Position numbers and translations under genes: made by a program. Positions 6,808 through 15,100 of a DNA stretch of 15,732 bases are shown here, piece after piece (positions within the stretch are counted from its first letter, which is position 1; every line of letters starts with the position of its first letter). The notes beneath the pieces are model-generated. The model made no database searches, had not been told where the DNA came from, and worked only from the letters and a program-made list of their open reading frames with translations. The stretch comes from Akkermansia muciniphila (GTDB lineage Bacteria; Verrucomicrobiota; Verrucomicrobiia; Verrucomicrobiales; V1-33): contig CALQKQ020000025.1 of NCBI GenBank assembly GCA_943331195.2, forward strand, positions 1 to 15,732, given 5' to 3'.

Positions 6808-6847
6808 TGCGGCGCGAGGGAAAACCCCGCCGCGCCGCATTCCCTCG
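6808..6847 (-). promoter_or_regulatory. Interlocking inverted repeats in the rnhC leader
   Basis: Two perfect inverted repeats interlock. One pairs TGCGGCGCG (6808-6816) with 6831-6839 (9 bp). The other pairs CGAGGGAA (6815-6822) with 6840-6847 (8 bp). In the minus-strand RNA the arms come in the order 1, 2, 1', 2' with a 2-nt overlap, so they either form alternative hairpins or, with slight trimming, an H-type pseudoknot. The 3' arm ends 2 nt before the GGAGG of rnhC. There is no U-run after it, so it is not a classical terminator of the upstream gene. Function is inferred only. Confidence 0.5.
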
Positions 6848-6866
6848 GCCCCCGCCGATCTCGCCC

Positions 6867-9800
6867 TCAGTGATTGAAGAGAAACGCCGGCGTGTTGATC
6901 AGCGCCCAGGTGAGGTCTTGCGTCGCCGTGAGCCGCTGGTTCTGCAGCTGGCCCGCGCTCAGCTCCACGTCGCGGCGGAAGCGCTCCAGCGTCGGGTCCA
7001 GTGGCACCGCCACTTCCGCCGCCACAATAGCCGCGCGCCGCGCCACCAAAGCCGGGTCTTCCGGCAGCGGCAGCCGGGCCGCCGCCACGTCCGCCACCGC
7101 CTGGCGACGCGCCGCATGTTCCCCCTGCACATAGTTGACTACAACCGCCCGCTGCTCCGGACTCCGCGCCGACTCGGCCACCGCCAAAACGAGACTAACC
7201 TCATCCGGCAGCCCGAGCTGCAATGGGCCCGCCTGTCCCGTAATCCCCAGGCGGAACCGCCCCAAGGCGTGTTGCCCATCGTCCAGTTGCTGGTGCAGCC
7301 GCACCGTCAGCAGCCCCCCGCTCGCCGGGGCGTCCTGGATCGCGAAAACCGCGCGCTGCGCCTCCCCGAGCCGCGGACTGATGCCCCAGCCGTTTCCAGC
7401 CCCCGCCGCCGCGTTGCCGTCGATGGCGCTCTTCACGTCGTAGCCTTCCTGACTAAAGGAAGCCAGGGCCGCGCTAAACTTCAGGGGCCGCGCCTGGCCA
7501 GCTCCTTCCCCGCTCATCGGCGTCAGGCTAGCCTCAATTTCCGTCAGCACAAAATTCCCGTTAGGCCCACGGCCCGGGCCCTTGACCGGAGTGGCCCCAT
7601 CCAGCAGCGCCTCCAACCGCAAACCACTCAGCGGCCCCGCCGGCACCGGCAGCGTCACCGTGTAAACCGTCTTGCCCGCAGCTCCCGAAACCAACACCGA
7701 GCGATCCGCTTGCACCGCTAACACCGCCTTGTTGCTCGACTCCGCCTGCTGCGGCGTCAGCGCCGTCCAACCCGTGCCGCCCGCCTGCGCCGCTTCCAGC
7801 GCCGCCACCTGCGCGGGCAGCCCAGCATCAATGTCCGCAATGGTTTTTTCCAATAGCGCGATCCGCTCCGCCTGCTCCTTGCTCCGCTGGGCCAAGGCCG
7901 GGGCCAATTCCGCCGCAGTTTTCGCTAGAGCCGCCTGCGCTTGATTGATCGCCGCCTCGCGGGCCTCAGCCTTTTTCTGCTGCTCCGGCGCGATCTTGGC
8001 CGCATGCTCATCCCGCGCCCCCACCAAAGCCGCATGCTCCGGATCGATTTCCCGCAGCATCGCCAAGGCACTCGCCGCCTCCGCTTCCGAAGCCGGGCGG
8101 TTCAACACCCTAAGGAAGATCTCCTGCACCAGCGCCCCATCGTCCGGATGGTCGCTCACCAACTTCGCCAGCGCATTCCCCGATCCCGAAATCGCGTCTC
8201 CCACCGTCGGCCCAGAAATCAAAGCCATGATCGGCCCCAATTGCAAATCCGTGCTGCGTTCGCACTCACAAGCGCTCTCGCGGACCGGGCGACCCAGATT
8301 GGTCAGGAAGCCGTCCTTCAGCCCAATGTTGCTGTCCGGCAACTGCCCCGCGCGGATGCCCTTGGCCACCCCTGGAATCTCCGCCGTGGTGCCCGTCACC
8401 TTATAAATGCTGTCCAGCAAGGTCTCCGCAGGAAGCCGCCGCGCCGTGGCGTGGCTGAAGTTCGTCTTGTCGTCCTCATTCCAGCGGTTCGTTTGCAGGG
8501 AAAGTTGATAGGTGCGACTGCGGCAAATCTGCCGGACCACGTGGCGGAAATCAAACTTCTTCGCAATCAATTCCTGCGCCAGCCAGTCGAGCAACTCCGG
8601 ATTCGACGGCGGATTTCCCGCCCGAATGTCGTCCAGCGGCTCAATCAGTCCCACCCCATTCAAATACCCCCAAAGCCGGTTCACAAAGCTGCGCGCAAAA
8701 TAGGCATTCTCCGGGCTGGTAATCCAATCCGCCAATTTCTCCCGCCGCGGCGCATCCGGCGCCGTCGCCGCCGCTCCCGCCGCATAGGGAAACACCGGTG
8801 CCATGATCTGCCCCGTCCGGTCGTGTTTCACTTCACCATCCTTGCGGTCAAACACCTTCTCATACAATGGCTTCGCCCCCTCCACCGCCGAGCCCCCAAT
8901 GTTCTGGTCCCCGCTCGCGGGATCCCGCTCCATCCCCGTCTGCGCAAAAAACGCCGACATTTGATAGTACTGATCCTGCGTCCAGCGCTCAAAGGGATGG
9001 TCGTGGCACTTGTTGCAGTTGAACCGCGTCGCCAAAAATAAATGGGTCGTGTTCTCCATCAACTCCACCGGCTCCCGCAAAATCTTGAAATAAGAAGCCG
9101 CCGGGTTATCCTTGTTAGAACCGCTCGCGGTGAGGATCGATTTCACAAATTGGTCGTAGGGCACGTTGCGCGCCACCTGGTCCCGCACCCAATCCCGGAA
9201 GAGCTTGGCCCCTTCGCCCCCGAGAAACTTGCTGTTCACCTGAAGCAGGTCGCACCACTTGTTCGTCCAATGGTCCGTGAAGTCCTCCGACGCAATCAAC
9301 TGGTCAATCAGCTGCTCCCGCTTCCAGCGCGAGTCCGCCGGGTCCGCGATGAAGGCCCGCACCTGCTCGGGAGCCGGCGGCAAACCCGTCAGGTCGAGGT
9401 GAACCCGCCGCACAAATTCCAGATCCGTGCACAACGCCGAAGCCAGCGTCTTCATGCGCTCTAATTTGATGGCGACCAATTCATCAATGCGATTGTTCGC
9501 CGGGGGAGCTTGCCAGGCGAAACCGCTGCGATCCCCCATCACCGTGAGCACCGTGGAAGCATAGCTGCCCTCATAGCGAGCCAGCACCGGAGCCTCCCCG
9601 CGGCGCAGCGCCGTGAGCAAGCCGCCCTGCTTCTCCGCCTTAGCCACATCCATGTTGCCAGTCTCCACATACGCGTCCTGCGTCACATCGCGCACCCGCC
9701 CATCCGCGTAAGTCGCCAACACCCGCATCTGCTGGCGCGAACCCTCCCGCTGAATCGTCGGATTGCTCGGAGATAGGGCGATTTTGACCACCCTCGGACT

Positions 9801-11963
9801 ATCAAACTTCACCTGGGCCCCTGCCGCAATCCACGCCCGCAAAATGCGATAGTGATCCGAACCGGGGCGCGTCACCTGCCCGCCCTCATGAGGCACCCCA
9901 GCGGTGGCCTTCATCAACATCAGGGAGTCGTCAGGACTAGCCACGTTGGTGCGCCGACCCTTGATGTCGTCCGTAAAGGCCCGGAGATCGTACACCGGAT
10001 CATAGCCGCGCAAGCTCAGCTTGAAGCCCGCCTTGCCATCCTTGGCCCCGTGGCAGGTGCCCGCATTGCAACCCATCCGCGACATCACCGGCGTCACCTC
10101 GTGCAAGTAGTCCACCACCAGCGGCGCCGCCTGACCAGAAACCTCCACCGGAACCACCACCGACTGCCCCCCCAGCGCCAGGGTCAGTTTCCCCGCCCCG
10201 TCCTGCGCCGGATGCAACAGCCCACCCGGAGAAACCCGCAACCGCGGCTGGTCCTGGGACGCCTGCACCCAACGCGTCGCGTCCAAAGTGCCCCCGTCCG
10301 CCAGATGCGCCGTCACCAGGAGTTGCGCATAGTCGATCGATTTCCCAAAGGCCACCCGCTCCGGCTCGACCGTGAGCTTGCTGATGACCAAGCCCTCCGG
10401 CAGCGGCTCCGCCGCCTCCGCCACTGCAGGCTCGGCCAAAAGCGCCCCCTCCACCGCCACCGCCACGGGCACCGCCCCTGCCTCCACCGGCACCGGCACC
10501 AACTCGCGGGCCACCGCCCCCGTTTCCGCGTCAATCAAGCGGAGCAACCCGTCCTGACCACCCGCCGCGATGGTTTTCCCATCGGCACTGAAGACCGCCG
10601 CATACACCCCCGTCGGCAGCTCGGTCCGGGCGACGCGCTCCGTGCCCTCCGTCTGATAGGCCTCCACCGCCGCATTTTCCGCCGCATTGCGATCCGTGCT
10701 CGACTTTTCAAAAATAGCCTTAATGTTGTCCGTCAATTTGCTATCAAACTCCGCGCGGTAAACATTCACCGCCCCTTTGCCGTCCAAACTGGAACCCGCC
10801 AGGACCCGCTTGCCGTCCCTGCGGTAGGCCACCGCAAACACCCGGCCCTCCATCGCCGGAAAGCGCCGCACCAAGTTCGAGTTGTCGCCAATGCGCCGGT
10901 CCACCTGCCGGAAAACCCGGTACACCTGCGGCACCCCATCCGCCCCACCCACCATAAATTCATCCCGCTCCGGATGCCGCGCCAAAGCGCTTAAGCCGCC
11001 CTTCAGCGCCCCAGGCGTGATCGATGTCAAATTGTCCACAAAACGCTGCGTGCCCAATTCCGTGAGCTTCGCCGTCATGTCCCGCCCCGTGGAAACCAGG
11101 TGGTCTCCCTTGCTCGTAAATAGCGTATCAAAAACCCAGTCGTCGTGCCCCGCCATGAAGAGCTTCTGCTGCCCCGTCTGCGCCTCAATGGCCCGCACAC
11201 TCTTGTCCGTGGCGCAGCCAAAGGCCACCAGGCTGCTGTCCGGCGACCACGAGGCCCCATACACCGTGTCAAAAGTCACCGGCACCGACACCTTCAGCGC
11301 CGCCGTGGCCAGGTCCCAAATTTGCACTTCCCCCATGCGCGACGGCAACCCGCCCGTCACCGCCAGCCACTTCCCATCCGGGCTAAAACGCACCGACGTG
11401 ATCTTTTCGCTCAGCCCAATCAGGCGATGCGCCACCCCGCTGCCATCGGCGCGATGCAGCAACACCTCGTGAAATCCCGAAACCGCCAGCCACTTCCCAT
11501 CCGGCGAATAGTCCAACGAAGTGATCACCGGCGGACGCGCATAAACCGGAGGATGCGCCGCATCCACGTGCTGCCGCGCATTCGCCGGCGTGTCATCCAC
11601 CGCTCCCTCCGCAATCCACCGCCCAATCAAGGCCCGCTCCGCCTCCGCCAACGCTTCCCCGTTCTTCGGCATCTCCGCCTTGCCATCCACCGGCGTAATC
11701 TCCTTCATCAGGTGCGACTTCGCCACATCCCCCGCCACCACCGCCGCCCCATCCTCGCCTCCTTGCAACAACTTGGCGAAATCAGTCATGATATAGTCGC
11801 CCTTCGCCTTAGCCGGCTGGTGACAACCATGGCACTTCGCCTGGAAAACCGGGCGGATCGACTTGTAAAAGCTCACCTTGCCAGGCACCACAGGCGTCTC
11901 GGCAGCAACAAGTGGGCAGGGCAGCAGCGCAGCCGCCAGCAGGTAGAGGGGAATCGATCGCAT
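6867..11963 (-). CDS. Giant exported PSCyt1–WD40–DUF1549–DUF1553 (PSD1) protein
   Basis: 1698 residues. Signal peptide 1-21 (ending VAA). A planctomycete-type cytochrome c domain (PSCyt1, about 30-120) has CHGCH at 44-48. WD40-like blades follow at about 145-485 with repeated SPDGKWLAV motifs (about 153 and 194), FSADGKTIAAGGQDG and others. About 525-610 looks Ig-like, then a second haem-like segment has GCNAGTCHG (C632, C637, H638), followed by another Ig-like stretch at about 725-810. DUF1549/PSCyt2 (about 825-1035) contains CNKCHDHPFERW (983-991). DUF1553/PSD1 starts at about 1075 (FVNRLWGYLNGVGLIEP) and its final helix LTWALINTPAFLFNH is at the extreme C-terminus. Between about 1305 and 1660 lies a coiled-coil-like stretch and a beta-rich domain (NGWGISPRLGEAQ, HALGRFRLGITG) inserted inside PSD1. 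Such proteins are exported in planctomycetes and verrucomicrobia, usually paired with DUF1501 proteins; none is adjacent. Function unknown; electron transfer or polymer handling is suggested only by the haem motifs. Confidence 0.93.
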   Translation of the reverse strand: MRSIPLYLLAAALLPCPLVAAETPVVPGKVSFYKSIRPVFQAKCHGCHQPAKAKGDYIMTDFAKLLQGGEDGAAVVAGDVAKSHLMKEITPVDGKAEMPKNGEALAEAERALIGRWIAEGAVDDTPANARQHVDAAHPPVYARPPVITSLDYSPDGKWLAVSGFHEVLLHRADGSGVAHRLIGLSEKITSVRFSPDGKWLAVTGGLPSRMGEVQIWDLATAALKVSVPVTFDTVYGASWSPDSSLVAFGCATDKSVRAIEAQTGQQKLFMAGHDDWVFDTLFTSKGDHLVSTGRDMTAKLTELGTQRFVDNLTSITPGALKGGLSALARHPERDEFMVGGADGVPQVYRVFRQVDRRIGDNSNLVRRFPAMEGRVFAVAYRRDGKRVLAGSSLDGKGAVNVYRAEFDSKLTDNIKAIFEKSSTDRNAAENAAVEAYQTEGTERVARTELPTGVYAAVFSADGKTIAAGGQDGLLRLIDAETGAVARELVPVPVEAGAVPVAVAVEGALLAEPAVAEAAEPLPEGLVISKLTVEPERVAFGKSIDYAQLLVTAHLADGGTLDATRWVQASQDQPRLRVSPGGLLHPAQDGAGKLTLALGGQSVVVPVEVSGQAAPLVVDYLHEVTPVMSRMGCNAGTCHGAKDGKAGFKLSLRGYDPVYDLRAFTDDIKGRRTNVASPDDSLMLMKATAGVPHEGGQVTRPGSDHYRILRAWIAAGAQVKFDSPRVVKIALSPSNPTIQREGSRQQMRVLATYADGRVRDVTQDAYVETGNMDVAKAEKQGGLLTALRRGEAPVLARYEGSYASTVLTVMGDRSGFAWQAPPANNRIDELVAIKLERMKTLASALCTDLEFVRRVHLDLTGLPPAPEQVRAFIADPADSRWKREQLIDQLIASEDFTDHWTNKWCDLLQVNSKFLGGEGAKLFRDWVRDQVARNVPYDQFVKSILTASGSNKDNPAASYFKILREPVELMENTTHLFLATRFNCNKCHDHPFERWTQDQYYQMSAFFAQTGMERDPASGDQNIGGSAVEGAKPLYEKVFDRKDGEVKHDRTGQIMAPVFPYAAGAAATAPDAPRREKLADWITSPENAYFARSFVNRLWGYLNGVGLIEPLDDIRAGNPPSNPELLDWLAQELIAKKFDFRHVVRQICRSRTYQLSLQTNRWNEDDKTNFSHATARRLPAETLLDSIYKVTGTTAEIPGVAKGIRAGQLPDSNIGLKDGFLTNLGRPVRESACECERSTDLQLGPIMALISGPTVGDAISGSGNALAKLVSDHPDDGALVQEIFLRVLNRPASEAEAASALAMLREIDPEHAALVGARDEHAAKIAPEQQKKAEAREAAINQAQAALAKTAAELAPALAQRSKEQAERIALLEKTIADIDAGLPAQVAALEAAQAGGTGWTALTPQQAESSNKAVLAVQADRSVLVSGAAGKTVYTVTLPVPAGPLSGLRLEALLDGATPVKGPGRGPNGNFVLTEIEASLTPMSGEGAGQARPLKFSAALASFSQEGYDVKSAIDGNAAAGAGNGWGISPRLGEAQRAVFAIQDAPASGGLLTVRLHQQLDDGQHALGRFRLGITGQAGPLQLGLPDEVSLVLAVAESARSPEQRAVVVNYVQGEHAARRQAVADVAAARLPLPEDPALVARRAAIVAAEVAVPLDPTLERFRRDVELSAGQLQNQRLTATQDLTWALINTPAFLFNH
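11359..11381 (-). repeat. 23-bp exact direct repeat in WD40 coding region, copy 1
   Basis: Identical to 11482-11504 over 23 bp, 123 bp (41 codons) apart, the spacing of one WD40 blade. It encodes the SPDGKWLAV part of one blade, about residues 194-202. Recent duplication or gene conversion between blades would explain nucleotide identity. Confidence 0.75.
11482..11504 (-). repeat. 23-bp exact direct repeat in WD40 coding region, copy 2
   Basis: Second copy of the 23-bp repeat at 11359-11381, encoding the same motif in the preceding blade, about residues 153-161. Confidence 0.75.
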
Positions 11964-12105
11964 GAGAAAAGATGGGGAAAACCAGCCTCAGTTACGCAGG
12001 TCGCCGCTCCCTTTTAACACCGCGTTGCCCGCCCGCCCCGCGCCCCCCCCTCGCACCAGATTTTTCCTGATGGCATAAAATCCCAGACTTCGGCACACTC
12101 CGCCC
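11964..12105. promoter_or_regulatory. Divergent spacer between PSD1 and CotH genes, with tight G-quadruplex motif
   Basis: 142 bp with no gene. At 12028-12050 the minus strand carries tracts of 8, 4, 3 and 3 G with loops of only 3, 1 and 1 nt, the strongest quadruplex pattern in the window, 65-87 bp upstream of the PSD1 start. The only AT-rich patch is 12059-12082, where GATTTT and AAAATC form a 6-bp inverted repeat with a 12-nt loop; CATAAAAT inside it (12074-12081) is the best -10-like candidate for the CotH gene, 24 nt before its ATG. No SD sequence precedes either start. Confidence 0.4.
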
Positions 12106-15100
12106 ATGTCTGCGTTTCCCAAGGCCTCCGCCCTGCTTCTCCTAACGGCCCTCCTGCTACCCCTCCCCGCCCCCGCCGCCCTCGATCCAGACTCCCCTCA
12201 AGACCTTCGCAGCGGCGGCATCGGCCAGGGCTTCCCCGACTTTTGCGGCCCCGCCTTCCAGCTCGGCACCGTGCCCGGCACCCTCCGCGCCGCCAATTTC
12301 GCCGGCTCCGGTGCCAGCCTCAAACTCCCCTCCGGCTCTAGCCAAACCGTCACCGCCTGCGGACTCGCCGGCCTCTCCTGGCTCGCCTGCTCCACCGGCC
12401 CCCTCGCCCCCGCCACCGCCAACTCCGGCGCCGCCGTCGCTTTCACCACCACCAGCGACGCCAGCGCACGCAACGCCATCGCCAATACCGGATTCCACGG
12501 CATGAACGGCTGGTCCATCACCCTCACCGGCCTCACCCCAGGCGACCGCTGGCGCGTCCAACTCCTCACCGCCGATGGCTTCACCAGCGGCAGCGGACGC
12601 AATTTCGACCTCTCCGTCGACGGCGCCCTCGCCTTCGACAACTTCCACCCCCCCGCCGCCGACGCCGCCCCCTTCGCCGCCATCGCCCAATTCGAAGCCA
12701 CCGTCCCCGCCACCGGCAAAATCACCATCCTCACCGGCGTCGGCAGCCCCGCCGTTTCCAGCGACACCAATCCCTATCTCAACGCCCTGGCCATGGCCAA
12801 GGTCGACCCCACCCCAACCCCACCAATCCTCACGCAACAACCCCTCGGCTTCGCTCGCCTCGAAGCCGACGAAGGCAGCCTAACCGTCCAAGTCAGCGGC
12901 TTCCCCGCCCCCCGCCTCCAGTGGTTTCACGGCCCCGATCCCATCCCCGGCGCCACCAGCGCGACCCTCCCTTTCCCCAGCCTACAACTCTCCGATGCCG
13001 GAAGCTACACCCTGCAAGCCACCAGCTCCGAGGGCCGCGCCATCAGCAACCCCGCCCTGATCGCCGTCAGCCCCCAGCCCACCGGCCTCCTCCGCCAACT
13101 GCGCGGCTGGTGGAAATGCGACGAAACCACCGGCACCACCGCCGCCGATTCCTCCCCCTACCAAAATCCCGCAACCTTGCACAACTTCCCCACCGACGGC
13201 AGCGCCTGGGTCCCCGGCCGCGTCGGCGGAGCCCTTAAATGGCGCGGATCCGCCTCCGCCGACTACCTCCGCGTCGCCGAGTATCTCGTCCCCAAAGGCC
13301 CCATCACCCTTAGCGCCTGGGCCTGGGCCGACGCCCGCCCCAGCGCCGCTAGCCTTCTCAAAACCTGGCACGGCCCCCAACTCTTCAGCCTCGGCCTCGA
13401 CGGCACCAGCGGCCGCCTCAGCCATTACCTCAATCCCACCGCCTCCCAAGTATTTGTGAAGGATTTGAACCCCTTCCCCCTCGGCTCCTGGCAACACGTC
13501 GCCTCCACCGCCGACGGCCGCACCCTCCGCCTCTTCCTCAACGGCTCCCAAATCAGCTCCACCGCCTACACCCAAAACCCCGCCCTCCCCCTCCTCAGCC
13601 AATTGGGCATCGGAGCCAAATTAAATCCTAGCGGCACCGCCGCCGACCCCAGCGCCCCCGGCTATTGGAACGGCAAGTTAGACGACATCGCCATTTGGGC
13701 CCGCGCCCTCGGCCCCGGCGAAATCAACGCCATCTTCACCGGCGGCCTCCAAGGACAAAACCTCAGCGAAGTCGACGCCGCCCCCGACGGCCCCCTCACC
13801 ATCACCGAATTCCTCACCTCCAACACCGGCGGACTCAACGACGAAGACCTCGCCTCCCCCGATTGGATCGAACTCTACAACGGCAACGACGTCCCCCTCA
13901 ACCTCGAGGACTGGTCCCTCACCGATGACTCCGCCAACCCCGCCAAATGGCGCTTCCCCGCCACCGTGCTAGGTGCCAAGCAGTTCCTCATCGTCTTCGC
14001 CTCCGAAAAAAACCGCGCCGTAGCCGGTCAAACCCTCCACACCAATTTTAAACTCTCCCCCTCCGGCGAATACCTCGCCCTCTTCCAACCCGACGGCACC
14101 CTAGCCTGCGCCTTCGCCCCGCTTTACCCGCCGCAAATGGCCAACGTCTCCTTCGGCCTCACCCGCCCCCCCACCGCCGCCGAACCCCCCGGCAGCGCCG
14201 CCTTCACCGCCCTGCAGCGCTACTATCAAAACCCTACCCCCGGCGGCCTCAACGCCAGCGGCGCCCCCGCCCTCGGCCCCCTCCTCCGCAGCCTCGACCA
14301 CGCCCCCGCCCAGCCCAGCGATGCCGATGACCTCACCGTTAGCGCGCTCCTCGCCCCCGCCTTCGCCCCCGTCGCCTCCGCCGAACTCCGCTACCGCGTC
14401 AACTTCGGCAGCGAAATCGCCCTCCCCATGCAACCCGCCGCCAACGGCTATTGGACCGCCGCCATCCCCGCCAGCGCCGCCTCCCCAGGCCAATTGCTCC
14501 GCTACTTCATCACCGCCACCGACACCGCCGGAAACACCTCCCGCAGGCCCCAATTTCTCGATCCCACCAGCCAACCCCAATATCAAGGCACCGTCGTCGC
14601 CGACCCCGCCATCACTTCCCCCCTGCCCGTCTTCCACTGGTTCGTCCAAAATAGCGCCGCCGCCGAAACCTCCACCGGCACCCGCTGCTCCCTCTTCCAC
14701 AACGGCCTCCTCTACGACAACATCTTCTGCCGCATCCGCGGCGGCACCTCCATCAGCTGGCCCAAAAAAAGCTACAAAATCGAATTCAACGACGACTTCC
14801 CCTTCCAGCGCCAACCCGGCCACAGCGTCGACGAATTCGACTTCAACACCACCTACACCGACAAATCCTACAACCGCGCCGTCCTCCACTACGAACTCAA
14901 CCGCGACGCCGGCCTGCCCTCCCCTGACACCTTCCACGCCCACATCCGCCGCAACGGCTCCTTCTACAGCGTCGCCCTCTACACCGAACAACCCGACCGC
15001 GACTTCCTCCGCCGCACCGGCCTCCACCCCAACGGCTCCCTCTACAAAGGCGGACCCGGCGCCAACGGCGACTCCATTGCCGGATACGAGAAAAAAACCC

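Noticed and set aside
7941..9041. 366-codon + frame rich in Arg/Pro/His
   Set aside because: Antisense to the conserved DUF1549/DUF1553 region of the giant gene; no recognisable protein features.
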